A program made the translations under genes and the position numbers. From Brassica napus (taxonomy: Eukaryota > Streptophyta > Magnoliopsida > Brassicales > Brassicaceae): a DNA stretch of 64,000 nt. Positions within the stretch are counted from its first letter, which is position 1; the number at the start of each line of letters is the position of its first letter. The notes below the pieces were generated by a model that saw only the letters and a program-made list of their open reading frames with translations, had not been told where the DNA came from and searched no databases. This document shows, piece by piece, positions 45,030 through 57,770 of this stretch. The stretch lies in the NCBI RefSeq assembly GCF_020379485.1, contig NC_063438.1, forward strand, positions 8,570,335 through 8,634,334, written 5' to 3'.

Positions 45030-46883
45030 TTAAAGGTTTTGATGCCCCTCAGATTGAAGAGCATCTTTAGTAACCAAAATATCGAATGAGTTGGAGGTGG
45101 GAATAGGAGGGTTAGATGGGATTTTAGGATTAGTTGAGGGAGGAGGTATCAAAGGGGGCAGAGATGAAAAATAAGCTAATTGGCTTAAGAAAGAGGGAAA
45201 TTTTTGGAGGTCAGGATTAGAGATTGATCTTTTTAAAGTGGCTTTTTCTGTGGTTGAAGGTGAAGAGAAAGGGAAGACAAAACCTTCGGATGAAGAAAAT
45301 GTTAAGGGAGGAGAAGCAATATTTGGTGAAAAAGTGGCTAAAGAGGATGAGAGAGGCAAGGTTTCAGAGGACAGATGAGGAGGATTTTTATAGTCAGAGG
45401 GTTGAGTTGGGGGCACTCCAGGAGGTGGGGATTATGATGGGAGAGTGATGGGGGGATTTTGGTGGTTAGAGGGTGGAGGAAGTGGCGGGTCGAGAGAGGG
45501 TGCTACAGGATGGGAGTCCATCGAAATAGAAGCGTCATTAAGAGTAGCTTTTGGAGCTAGAGGAAGGACCTTCTTTGAAGAAGGGAGATTTTTCTTTGAG
45601 AGAGGAGGTAAAAGAAGGCAATTACGGGATATATGACCAAGTTCTTTACAGTGTGCACATGTGGGAGGCACCCAAGGATAATCAACTTGAACTTCCACAA
45701 CCTCGCCGCTTTGTCTGACAAACTCGACAATGCGAGGCAGAGGTTCAGACAGCTTTACTTCTACTTTCACATGCGACAAAGTCAAACTAACGAGATTTAA
45801 GGTAAAGTCATCTGTCTCCTTTGGTTCTCCAACAAGACCAGCATCTAGACTAAGACCTTCTTTGTAACGCAGATCCAGCGGGACACCAGTTAAATAAGCC
45901 CAGATTTGGATTGCTTCCCTTGGCGCAGAGCACCCATTTGAAGACCACTGAGAAGTGTGGAACATTGAGTCCCCAACATACCACACATTTTTCTCTAGAA
46001 TCTTTTGACGGAGGTAATCGCTAGGAATCCTTACTAGCATAGATCGGGAGCGAAGATTATTATGAATCTCAATCTTTTTTCTTTTCCCCCACATGTGATT
46101 CAACACACTCTGAATCTGATTAAAAGGAGGAGGCCTTCCATTGAAATGACAGACAATAAAGTCTTTATGCATCTTTGCACCTTTTTGAAAGACACTATCC
46201 GGAATCAAGACCCTAGGCCTGCCAGAATCAGACAGAGAGATAGGAGCGAGCCTGGTAAAAGTTTTATCTTCTGATTTTCTCAATCTCTCTACTAATGAAG
46301 GGTCCGGGGGGATTGAATGTTTGAGGGAAATTTTTTCAGTAGATGAGTACGAGAGTAAAGGGATAGTTTGCAGAGAAGATGAGGGAGGGTTTAATTTAGG
46401 GATTGGGATGGTATTTTGCAGGAGAGCAGGAGATTTATCTTTGGAGGATGAGGCAGAAGCTTTGTTTGTGACAGTGGGAGAGGTTTCTTTAGTTGGGAGT
46501 ATGGTGAAGGATTCAGAAGCTGGAGCAACAGCTACAGTACTTTCAGATCTGGAAATAAGAGCTACAGTTCCAGATCTAGTCTCAGGGTCAGCTGAAGTTG
46601 CGGCTGCAACACCAGTAGTTGAGGGAGTTAGTACGTTGGAAGTAGTTGGAGGTGGGGTACCATAGACCTTCTCTACGGGCCTGTACATGGCAGTACGTTG
46701 AGAACGTCGAGTAGTTTTGGAAGAAGAGAGGGAGAGAGGAGGGTAATGAGTTACGGGAAAAGGAGAGGATGGGTCAGGGGGGTCAGGAGGGTGGGGAGGG
46801 ACGGGGGAGCAACTGTCACCAGCGGTGTCAAGCGGCGGACTGAAGGCGGAAGCGCTACCGGACGGGAACCAGGGGTTCTCCAT
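45030..46883 (-). pseudogene. LINE ORF1: gag-like zinc-knuckle protein, one frameshift
   Basis: Starts at MENPWFPSGS (46883); the ATG at 46934 is too close to the element's 5' end to be preferred. A DUF4283-like RNA-binding region (KDFIVCHFNGRPPPFNQIQ, then VWYVGDSMFHTSQW) is followed by a CCHC knuckle, CAHCKELGHISRNC, at about 45650. After about 45432 the frame changes and the Pro/Ser-rich C-terminus continues in 45030-45416. ORF1 proteins coat LINE RNA. Confidence 0.85.
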
Positions 46884-46944
46884 TGGGAACCATGCTAGAG
46901 AGCGTTTTTTATTTCTCAAAGTTATATAACTCACACAGTGTCAT

Positions 46945-46960
46945 AAGATCACATGATTTT
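46945..46960. repeat. LINE target-site duplication, right copy
   Basis: AAGATCACATGATTTT, matching 41125-41140 base for base. Confidence 0.9.
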
Positions 46961-49279
46961 GTAGCATATTTTATGTGAAATTGTTAGAGATGGCTTCTTT
47001 ATCTCCACAAGACACATCATACAATAGTCTTCTTGTTTATTCTTACCGAATTTATTATCCGGAAGTTATAAAGTTTAATAACGTTTTTCTAACGATTTAG
47101 AGATATTAGGTTCTATACATCGGCTTTTGATCATAATTAGGTAAATGCTTCTTATGTATTATGTAAGTGCAAGATGCAAACATAATAGTATTTCTTAAAG
47201 TAAACAGAGAAACAAATCAATACAAGCAAACATCTATGTTTTATTAGAATTTTCTTTATATAATCTATTACAAGATCTGCTTAATTCAACTTTTACACGT
47301 TTAATGTTAATACCCTAACGCTACTAAAAATTCCTAAGTTACCTGCTTATGTCTCTTTTCCGTCAAGTTCTTCACCCACTGCTTCAGCACGACCCAAGAG
47401 CACTTCCAAGAGCTTATTTTTCTCTATAAGATCAGCCTCTATGTCTATGTCTCTATCTCTTTAGAGACGACCCATATATATCTTATATTATTTTCCACGT
47501 TTTCAAAATCCTAGTCTCCAAGGCAACATGAACATCTTCCATATCAATAAGTGCAATTTTTTTTTTCAGAATGCACTTATTCATCTTCCCTTAAGTCATA
47601 AACTTGCTCCTCAAGTTTATTCCTTTTTTTTTATCTCCAGTATACATCCTTGCTCTCCAAGTCTACACGACTCCAGCTCAGCATCTTGACTCCACATGGT
47701 CTTCACCACTCAACACGACATCTGCTTCAACAAATACGTCAGCGACTACTTCATGGCAGACATCTTACATCTTCAGTGTCTTCCTTTTAGCTTTGTGTAC
47801 CGATCAAGCACAACATTCTTTTTGTTCAACAACCATGTTCTTCACTTGGAACCTTTCCATACCAAATGTGTTTTTCTCCCCCCATGAAATGTCCATCACA
47901 CATGTTTTTCTCCCCCATGAGATATGCATTCTCTGGACCAGAACATCACCATTCTCCCCCTGCTTGATTGCATACTAAACTAAAATACAAATGCTTAAAT
48001 GTCAAGCCTTACAAACGTACCCGTCTGCTTCTCCATGCGTAATTATGATACAACCCCTGCTGCATGGGAATAGATTACAAGTACTGCATCACGATCTGAC
48101 GCACCTGTCGAACTACCCTTCGACCAGCTTCTATTGAGGACCTGGCTTCCTTTATGTGTCGTCTTCTTGACCATGAGCCTTCCCCATCCGCACCGACTGC
48201 ACTCTGCACTCGTTGCTATTTTTTTGGAATGATTTCACTATCACCCTACTGAAGATCATCTCGCATCACTTCCTGACGCACTTCGATCTCCTTTCCCTTT
48301 GTGCCACAAATAACCTTTTGTCCTAGCTCCAGACTACATGCTTCTTGACCTTCTTCTAGATCTTTCATGACAGAGCTGCACCCTTCTTATGTTGTCTCAT
48401 CCTTGATCTCATCAAGTAAACCACTTTTGGCTAAGAGCACCTCTTCAACCCTCTTGTGTTTAATGAACGTTTTTTCACCTTTTTGGCCATGTTTCTGCTC
48501 TTCTCACGAGCAAAACACTCCACCTTCTTGTGTTCAACCTTCCCACATAACCAACAGCACATCTGATGTTGCTTCTTGTTTGGCCTGACACAGTTGCTGA
48601 TGCACCGATCAGTTTTCTTCCTTGTACCAGATGCACAACCATGCTTCAAAACCTCTTGTTTGACTTTCATGTTGTTGCACTGATGTACCAACTTTGGTTT
48701 ATTAGTCATAGCTGCACGATGTAGAACTTCCTGCCGTACTTCTTGTCGTACGTCCCGACGTACTTCCTGACAAGCTTCTTTGGCTTCAACTTTTGATGTG
48801 CTTCTTTGCACAAAGTGCGATAGCCTCTTATGTTGTACTTCTTTAGTACTCTCAACTCATTGATATTCCAGTCCCTAATTCATCTTGACTGGTTGTTCGA
48901 TAACGCCAGTACTGTGTGCCATGTTTCTCCATCGTTGATGATTAATTTGTTGTCAAAACCAACTCTTGTTTGTTCAAAGGCCCGCTTTTTAGATTGGTAA
49001 GGTGTTCAAACAAAGGCATTTGCTTTTGAATTGGTTTTCTATAATTTACAAGTAAACTGATTAGTCTCTCTTTTTTATCTCTTATTTGGATTTTGCTTTA
49101 GTTGAAAGGATGTGCCAGACATGTATATTTGGGATGGAATATTGTTACGTCAAAACCATTAAGCTCGGGTGTTCAAATGATGCTCTTTTGTGCAATGTGA
49201 TAGTTGGGGCCAATCAGCTTAGAGGTTTTTTGTCATCATTTATGAGTACAGGCTGTACAGCCTTTTCTTTAATTGCTCA
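46961..49279 (-). mobile_element. Copia-like retroelement remnant with gag zinc knuckle
   Basis: On the minus strand, 48431-48811 reads as a basic protein ending with a CCHC knuckle, CWLCGKVEHKKVEC, followed by FAREKSRNMAKKVKK, wording known from crucifer copia-type gag proteins. The continuation LAKSGLLDEIKDE lies in another frame below 48430, so the gag is broken. Regions on either side have no intact ORFs. The LINE appears to have landed in the same old element: TGTTGGTAGAATC at 41090, just left of the LINE, looks like an LTR start. LTR pairs were not confirmed. Confidence 0.5.
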
Positions 49280-49700
49280 CTAGAGATTGATCCGCGAATC
49301 TGCACGGATATTGGTTTTTACATTTTTATACATTGATATTTGTTTTTCGTAATTAGTGTTATATATTTTAGATGAGTCGTAATATAACTAATTATATTCA
49401 GAAGATTTGGACTGAATTGAGTAATATGTTTAATTTTGTACAAATATTCGAATCCGTTTCAGATACATTTTATATTTAAATATTTTAGGTTCCTATACAT
49501 CAGAGTCGAACTCATCCATACTCATAAGGACCCAACTCAAATCCACACATACATTTATAATATTCAAGCAGAGCCTAATTAAAAAAAAAAACGATACCCG
49601 AAAAGAACAATCCGTACCTAAATGGATAACCAATGTTCATACCTACCTAATTTTATAAACTAATAAAGAGGACTATTTCTATGTGTTTGGCTAAATTAGG
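49280..49700 (-). mobile_element. Helitron 3' end (minus strand), 5' end not found
   Basis: On the minus strand the sequence ends ATCCG-loop-CGGAT (stem 49290-49294 with 49305-49309), then CAATCTCTAG and T. That is a Helitron 3' terminus. No matching TC-type 5' end was found before the next Helitron at 50244, so the right border given is arbitrary and the element is probably truncated. Confidence 0.6.
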
Positions 49701-50243
49701 TGAAAAAGAAAGAGTTTTTTTTTATATTTTATTTAGTAAAATAATTATATGGAGTGAAAAATAAAATGCAATAAATGTAATACATTTTTATTATTTTGAT
49801 TTAAGTTATTATTTTATTCACATAAAAATTTGTTTTTTAATTATGTTTTTGGCTACGTAATTTTCGACCGATTGAAACTAAAATAAAAAAATGGTTTTAG
49901 TAAAACAAACTAAACCGTACATTTAATCATATGCAAAACTCAATAATTTTACATTTTGATTTTATAACTGACACAAAGTTAATGTTGATTAACTAATAAA
50001 TAAAAATCTGAACTATTATTATGGTAATATAATTAATGATGTGATGCATTGTTAAGGTAATATAACTAATGAAATTGTTAGACTGAGTGAAATATGAAAA
50101 CACAATTAATGTAATTATATTAATGAATTACTAAAAAGACAATATACTTATTGTTTTATATTGCTATCTATGTTCCAAACAATTCGTATTTATATTGTTA
50201 TTCATGTTTCCAAAGAATATCAAAAATACTTCAGTTTTAATAA

Positions 50244-53200
50244 TCTAATACTATAAAGAAGAGTGTCTCTCTTCTCCTATTGAGACACGTCATCAAATAG
50301 AGTGATCAGCGTTCAACACGTGTCCATTTTTTTATAAAACGCTACGTTTCATTTAAACGATGTGTTTGTCATTTTTTTTTGGCTACGTTTGTTGGGTTTT
50401 AGGTGTTATGGAAACAGAGGAGCCCGATAGAGAGAAACCCTTACCGTCCTCATCTGCTTCCAACGAATTTTAGGTTCATCCTACTGTTCGACGGCGACGT
50501 TGTTCATATACCTTATCGCAGCCGAGGTATCTATCGATTTTCTTGAAGTTCATCTCAACGAGTATCAAAACAGGCACCGTAACGGAACTTCTGCGTTCAA
50601 TTATTTTCATTAACACTCTAATTAACTCTATTTTCCCACACATCGCACGATCTGTCGTTCAATACATCCTCCTCTTCTTCCGTTATGAGAATCTGCTGCA
50701 GCTATATATATGTAAGTTTCTTCCCGTAAAATTCATCATTTCATTCTTCTGAATCCTTAATTTAGTTATGTTCTTAAAGAGAGTCTCCAATAGTTGATGA
50801 GCGAAGAAAAGGGCTGTGTCTATTGTTTTGTTTTTTTTGTATCAGATATTAAAGATCGTAACTTTCCAGCTCATTTTTTCAGCTAACCTTCACCTAATTT
50901 GCATTTAGATTAATGTTGGTTGAAACAAACTTAATTCATGGTATTTACTTATATGAAGAGGAGATGTAATCTATTTCACTGGATTTGGTTTTATATTTAT
51001 TGTTAATGGAATCACTTAAAGTATATGGTACAAGCAGAATCTATGTGGGTTTTATTGTTTTATCATGATCAATTCTTTTGTCCTTTTGTGATTCTAATTG
51101 GTGGAAGCTATACACTGTTTTAGAGCCTTTGGCTCTAAAGATTTTGATTTCTGTGTCAAAAAATTTCTTGGTACTTAGAAAAGGTTATAACTTTTCTTAT
51201 CATGAAAAGGCATAAACTTTATTACTATTGTTGTTTCTCTATGGGGACTCAGGTTGCGAAGATAAAGAAGTTTCAAAAAAAAGGTGGCAAAGGAACTTTG
51301 AGATGGGTTCGTTTGGACGACGATGATCAGGATGATCGTAATGAGCTCGCCCTTTTCTTCCTTGGACCATCTGATCTGAAAGGAAACAACTTTCCACAAG
51401 TGGTGTAAAAGTAATTCAGCTTCAAGGACATAGAAGGATGGCAAATGCTACTGATGATATCGGTGCTTCAAACATTGCAGTTTCTGATGATGGATACTCC
51501 AGAAAGCTTATGGCTAGCCATTGTTCTACCTACACGAAAAGTACCTAGCTTCTCTGGCTTCTTGAACTATATGGAGTCTGATTCCAAAAACTCTGTTAGA
51601 AAGTGAAAGGCCTTAGATCGTCATGGAGACTTTGATGATGCGTTGTTACCTATCCAAACTAACCATTCAAGATCGCCCAACGTAAGATTTGTTCCCTTTT
51701 GCTTACAAATCTCTTACTAAGAGGCTTTCCTAACTTTTCAGCAGAATTGATGTTTTCAGAGGGATAAGAGCTGTATAAAGTGCGAAGAGGATTGTTAAAA
51801 AAAGAAGCTTCACTGTTGGTATTGAGCTATACTGAGGCAGCTAAAATGGTATCAATGTCAAATGCGTGGCAAATCCATTGAAGCTGCAATTTGGATTCTA
51901 CTTTTACTTTTTCTTATAGATAATATTCTATACATTCAGATACGCATTATAGAAATCAGTGCTTAAGTATTAAGATGGCATGTTTGGCACTGTGGTAGTG
52001 AGAGCACGGTATGTAGAAAAAGACAGTTACAAAAGACCATGTTAGAGTTCCTTGATATTATGTGTAACGAGTTTTCCAACAGGTTGATTTGGCACAATCT
52101 ACATTTTTAAATGTACGTACTAATTCCTTTTCTTTTTTTGAACCAATATGTACTAATTCCTATGTTATGATATTATGAAACATAGAAAACACATTTATGT
52201 TAGATTATTTATTGAGAAAGTAAGAAATTAAAGTAAGTTTGTCTTCCTCTTTATTAGAGCCAATTCGAGTTGAGCACATTGTGTTTGAAGTGGATGTTTT
52301 TTAATACAGAAATGCATCTTGATTAGAATATTCAAAAGTGGTTTCCATCAAAAATAAATCTGATTTTCGTTTTACTTTTACAACCAATCCGAGAAAATGA
52401 TTTCGTCAGTGATATATAACCTTATAATCCGAGCACGTAAGCTTCCCCTTTCGCCAAAATGTTTCTATTACATAAAACTGGACTGACTTACTAAGTTGCT
52501 AAGATGTTTTACTAACTTCCCCTATCTTTCAAGCAAGTTAGTCCAAAACGGGCCTACGAAATACATTCAATCTATAAACGAACCTAACATCTATTCTTAC
52601 AAAGTTACAAGGTCCAACCAAAATGAGATGTAAACAATCCCACACACATTTTAGAACATATATTACCCAGTTTTAAAACTTCATGCTTCTAGAAATACTT
52701 GGTAATGTATGTTTTACAAATGTGAAGAACACATTTCTATTAAAATGTTATATATAATTATATAACGGTTAGAAGATTAAAATATCTATATTAGCAAAAT
52801 AAAAAGAACCCATTTCTATTGAAATCATCTCAACCATCAAAGTGATACATATTATCCAGACTCAGAAATGGTTACTAATATTTTTAATAATGAACTAATA
52901 GTATAACACATAATATATCTTCTAACCATTCTATAATTATATATAACATTTAATTTTAATCTATTAAATTTTAAATGTTTTCATTAGTTTTTTTTATATA
53001 CACCAAAATAGTGAAAACGTAATAATACAGTGTATACTAATATGAAAATATTTTCCGGACCAATATATTTTTGTTTTAAGATGAACATAATAATAATTCC
53101 ACACAATGAAAGAATATGTCAACAGAAAAACAAATTCAATAAAAATATACATCGAACTTAAAACATATCCGAACACCATATTGCTTAACTACTCTTAAAA

Positions 53201-55387
53201 GTAAAAAAAAAAATTAACAGCATACAATTGTTTAGCATGATAGTGAAGATATTTCTAACAAAAACATGATTCTAAAAATAACTAATAATCTAATCGTAAA
53301 CAATACGAAAAAATTGTAAAAATTATAAAAATAATTGTCATGACTATTATAAAAATAATTCTAAAAAAAATAATGTATATTATGTTACAATAACAAATAA
53401 TCCGCGTGAAACACAAATATATGAGAAATAAAAAAAGTATTATAAAAAAGAAAAAATCACATAATTTTTAAAATATTTTCTCTAAGTAATTAAGAAATAA
53501 AATTTAATAAAATAGAACTAATAAATTAAATATAAAAATAAATAAAAATTGTATTTATTTAAATTAAAAACCATATAAAAATAAGTGTAATAACTTAATG
53601 AATTTTGAAAAAAATGAATATAAATTTAGTATGATATGAAAATAAAATGTATGTAACTATAAATATTAAGTTGAAACATAAGAAAAAAGGTAAGATATAA
53701 AAGTATAAATGAAAGTAGATAATATAAAGTAAAATAAACAAATCAAAATATATGTATTACAAAATAAAGAAGAACACGTTTCTATTAAAATCATCTCAAC
53801 CAACAAAGTATAAAATTTAGTTATTGCAAAAAAGAAGTCAAAATCATAATAAAACCCTATAAAATAAAGTAGCCACATATATAATCAAACCTCTCCACAT
53901 AAAAACAAATATTAAACCAAATATATTTGTTTCCCGTGTGTGAAGTGCATACCGACCCTAGAAAACTATTCCCTTCTTTTCCTGCTGCCACATCAACAAA
54001 TATATTAACCACAGCTAGCCACGTGTATTATTGAGAAAAGATAACGAGTTTGGTTTCTTACGAGTTTTTCATTGGGCTCAATATTGGATTATCGTTTAAA
54101 TTCTCAATGGGCCTTAATACCACCAAAAACATGAACCACATTAATGTAGTTAGGGTTATTGCTTGGGAACTTCCTATCAAAACTCCTCACCGTGTATGTT
54201 CTTCTTCGATTCATCTTCCAGGCGATGAGGAATCTGCAAAGCGTTATTGAATCATGCTTAATCCAAGCGTCGTCTTTAATGCAATCATGCATCACCCTTT
54301 ATTCCCTTCCTCTGAATCTTCGAGTATAAATAGGTATGCTCTCTACCGACTCATCAACTCAATCCTCTCAATCAAAAGCTTTTTAAAAATCAAGTTATAA
54401 AAATGGCTAACTCCCTAATTTAAATACTGGTCGTTGTACCTCCACAGCTTCACTGTTGAGGTTTGCCTCCCTCTTGCGACTATCATTGAATCATGTGCAA
54501 CCTCCCTCTTGCGTAAGATCTCTATCTATCAGTTCATTATAATCCAGATCTTTATTTAAAAATTTGTCATTTGCTCATGATTTTTTTTTTGTTTTTAACA
54601 CCACTCATTCGCTCATGATCATATTTAGTTTTCTGGCTGTTTGGCGTGAGAAATTATAAGTATTTGAGTTGTTCAATAGATTCTCGCTAATAACTTCGTC
54701 ACTGAAACAATTGCATATTTGGGTTGCTCCTGACTTTTCTTATTAATAGATATGTGTTGTGGAGATATAAGGTTGCTCAGAATATAAATAAGGTGATTCA
54801 TATGAGATGAATAATGGATCGCTGAGTTCTCTCCTCATGTTTTTTTATCAGTAGCACTCGAGTATGAGATGGGTGATGCTCATATGGCTATCCAAGCCAT
54901 ATTGGTGAGCCAAGCTTTGCATAAAATGGGCCGCTCTTTGTCGCGCAAGTGATGGAAAACCTTTAGAACAATTCCGAAATAAGTGAATGACTTAAAGCGT
55001 ATATCTAAAGTTGTTCTATCTAATAAAATATATTTAAAATCTATCCAGCTTCTTTAACGACTGAGTAAAGAGACACTATGTCAATTTAAAATGTATAAGA
55101 GAAGCTATAAGTTTCAATAAATTTAGAAACAAAAATATTACAGATAGAAATAAGTTATAATTTATTTGTTGGATTTGAATTACAGTTTTGAGTAAATTAA
55201 TATATTTTACTTCTTGATTATAATTAATGACATTTTCATCATAATATTTTAAAATAAAACAAAATATTATAATCAACAAGAATAACAAAATATTCAATAT
55301 AATATTAATTTATTATAACTATATTTTTCATAATATATAAATTGTTTTTCACTTGCTTACCCGCCCGTAGGGCGGGTTTTACCCTAG
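50244..55387 (+). mobile_element. Helitron, 5.1 kb, no helicase seen
   Basis: The 5' end is TCTAATACTATAAAG after an A. The 3' end has a perfect 7-bp stem, CCCGCCC/GGGCGGG with GTA loop (55360-55376), followed by TTTTACCCTAG at 55387 and then T. The first 500 bp look like a captured promoter and leader. The segment 51200-51900 has exon-like pieces (GTQVAKIKKFQKKGGKGTL, DKSCIKCEED) that could come from captured genes, but no family was recognised. No Rep/helicase gene was found. Confidence 0.82.
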
Positions 55388-56776
55388 TATAAATAAATTC
55401 AGATTATCGCGTTGAGGACAGTGGCGTTTGCGTTTACTTGTCGCTAATTAACGCTTGAAACAAAAAGCCTTTTTCCCAAAATCACTATTCCCCTTTAGGT
55501 AACAAACATGTACTTTATGAGCTTGAACCAAATCAAGTCAGTGATCACCTCTTTATGTTTTGAGGGTAAAGCGAACAGTCATTTCCATTTCTAATAGAAG
55601 CTGAATCGTCTGGCTTTTTTAAACTTATTACTAGGGCTCCGAATGGTAACAGCGGGTAAGGCTGTGCAGGACAAGCGGATTGGTTAGTGCGGTGCGGTTT
55701 AAAAGTGGTTTGTGTTAGAAAAACACATACTGCGGGACAAGTGCAATTCATCTAATAGAAATGGTTTAAGAAATATATGAATCGTGACCAAAATAATTAA
55801 AAGTGTGGGATAAATACTTAAATGGTATTTATAAAATAAAATATAAAATAATATTCTACTTGATATTATAAATATATTTTACATATTTTTATAAAGTACA
55901 AATAAATTATAATCCGAAAATAATTTTTTTTTTATTTTCTCATGGCATATTTGCAATATTATCTCTTATTTGCCTCATATATCTTCCATCAGTCACCTTC
56001 AAATATTAAGCAAGAAAGAATAAATGTGCACAAGTGTAAGCTCTTCCGCTATACTTAGGCTCCGAATAGTAACCGTGGTTAGAGCGGTGCGGAACAAGCG
56101 ATTAGGATAATGCAGTACGGTTTAACTGCAGTTTGTATAAGAAAAACACATACTGCAGAAAAACTGCGGCTCATCTGAAATAAGCGGTTCAAAACCAAAT
56201 ATGAATGGTAACATGTATATGAATAGTGTAACTACGGGATACACCTAATATTTTTTTTTTACAAACTAAAATATCGGTGATATTAATATTATTTTCAAAA
56301 TAGTTATTTTTATTTTAAAAAGTATTTTATATATCTGAAATATGAAATTTAATATAGAATTATTGAAACTTTATAGATAACATCATATTTTATTTAAAAT
56401 ATTAAATTCGCAAGTTGCTTTTAAATAAAATTAATTAAGTTTGTTATTTAAAATATAAAACGTAAAAGTTTATATCAAAATTTTACTATTGAATCTTTAT
56501 TATGTAATTTTATAAATCATAGAACAATCGATAATTGTTTTTGGTTCTTTTTTTTGTTTTCGGTTCAGGTAACAAAGTCATAAACTGGCTAATATTCGAA
56601 ATGAACTTGGATCCCATTTAATTCCTATTTAGTTCCGTTTTATGAAAGAATGAAAAAATAATAATAATTAAATTATGGTTAGTTTAATAAAAACTTATTA
56701 TATATTTAGATGGGTCAACCTATTTCTCTAGATTCTAAGAATCATTGTGAATAGATTTGGAGCTTCCCTTTTACAG
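55388..56776. repeat. Two related MITE fragments and AT-rich DNA
   Basis: TAGGGCTCCGAATGGTAACAG at 55632 and TTAGGCTCCGAATAGTAACC at 56055 open two blocks of similar sequence (both continue with AAGCGGATT or similar and AGAAAAACACATACTGC). They belong to the same family as the repeat starting at 18629. The expected first exon of the following methyltransferase-like gene, with its GEGDFS-type motif, was not found in this interval. Confidence 0.55.
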
Positions 56777-57770
56777 GGAGTTGATGCAACCAAACTGAAA
56801 CAACACCATCATCTTAATTGCAGAAGATTTGACCGAGTCGTCTTCAACTTCCCACATGCCGGTTTCCACGGCAAAGAGTCTGATTCCTATCTTATACGGT
56901 GAGTGCATGTTTTGACTATGCTGCTCAAACTTTAGTGTATCTTTTTATTTGTAAGATTATTTGTTGTAGGAAGCATAGGGGACTGGTGTTTGGATTTTTC
57001 CAAGGCGCAAGCCATATGCTAAGAGCTAATGGAGAAATTCATGTTCCTCACAGGAATAAAGCACCTTTTTCTCAGTGGAATCTGGAGGAGCTCGCTAGCA
57101 AATGCTCTCTTGTGTTGATTCAACCAAGGCTGGCTCTAGCCATGCTTAGTGAAACATTTGCAAAAGGTCCCAAAATTTAAAAAAAAAAACTATTTAGACA
57201 TAAGCTCCTAAAAGAAATTTTAGGCTTCCAAATTTGTAAAAAGAAATTTTACATAGATAATGCCACGGACCCCTAAAATCTCAAACCCAACCCTGGATTC
57301 AAAGTGTGGCTTTCGAGAAAACAAATTACCCTGGTTATGAGAACAAGAGAGGAGACGGGTCCAGATGTAACAGAACTTTCATCTTGGGAGATTGCAGTAC
57401 TTTCAGGTTTCACGTATCTACGGAGCTTCATACAGATAATATGAAATGGAAACAAGTGAAGGGAGGAGAATCAAAGCGAGAACAGTTCGTTGAGTGCACT
57501 AACCGCGTCTGTAGAGTTTCGTCTGAGATTCATATTGGGGAACTAGGAAGGCTATCACCACGGGAACGGACCAGATTTCCTTACAGGTACACTAAAGAAT
57601 CACCAGAAAGACACCGCCTGCGCTTTGTAAAGACTTTGCAGTTCAAGCTAATCAAGAACCACCCCCAAAAGGTTTTCATGGAATTTTATAAGGTGAAAGG
57701 ACGAAAAATGTTAATACGGAACATATATTCTCAGCCAAGCACTGTAGAGAATCATGAAAAAGAAGCATGA
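56777..57770 (+). pseudogene. BMT5/DUF2431 methyltransferase-like gene, truncated and MITE-interrupted
   Basis: Exon 56777-56898 reads FDRVVFNFPHAGFHGKESDS and continues in frame into the exon from 56970 (KHRGLVFGFFQGASHMLRAN, then GEIHVPHRNKAPFSQWNLEE). These are the central and C-terminal parts of the BMT5-like (DUF2431) domain, a Rossmann-fold family that includes yeast 25S rRNA uridine methyltransferase; plant members are mostly uncharacterised. A 172-bp insertion with a 7-bp duplication interrupts the exon after LVLIQ; beyond it the domain resumes in frame (SVAFEKTNYPGYENKRGDG). The SAM-binding N-terminus (GEGDFS) is not visible upstream. With both defects it is probably dead. In Arabidopsis At1g55790 has this domain (from memory). 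Confidence 0.78.
57124..57295. mobile_element. 172-bp MITE inside the DUF2431 exon
   Basis: Ends CCAAGGCTGGCTCTAG and, inverted, CAGGGTTGGGTTTGAG; an imperfect TIR of about 16 bp. GATTCAA is repeated on both sides (57117-57123, 57296-57302). Removing the element plus one repeat rejoins the exon in frame. The class is probably hAT (CAGGG-type ends, 7-8 bp duplication). Confidence 0.8.

Larger units (their letters stand above)
41141..46944 (-). mobile_element. LINE retrotransposon, structurally complete, coding decayed
   Basis: Read on the minus strand, the element starts at 46944, carries ORF1 (gag-like with a zinc knuckle) and ORF2 (endonuclease plus reverse transcriptase), and ends in an A tail (T run on the plus strand at 41141-41149). 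The 16-bp direct repeats on both sides show target-primed insertion. At 5.8 kb it is about the length of plant L1-type LINEs. Both ORFs are broken by frameshifts, so it is not expected to move by itself. Confidence 0.92.

Noticed and set aside
52994..53179. Hydrophobic ORFs in 53.0-53.9 kb as membrane proteins
   Set aside because: Region is extremely AT-rich, inside a Helitron, with random-looking Phe/Ile/Tyr content.
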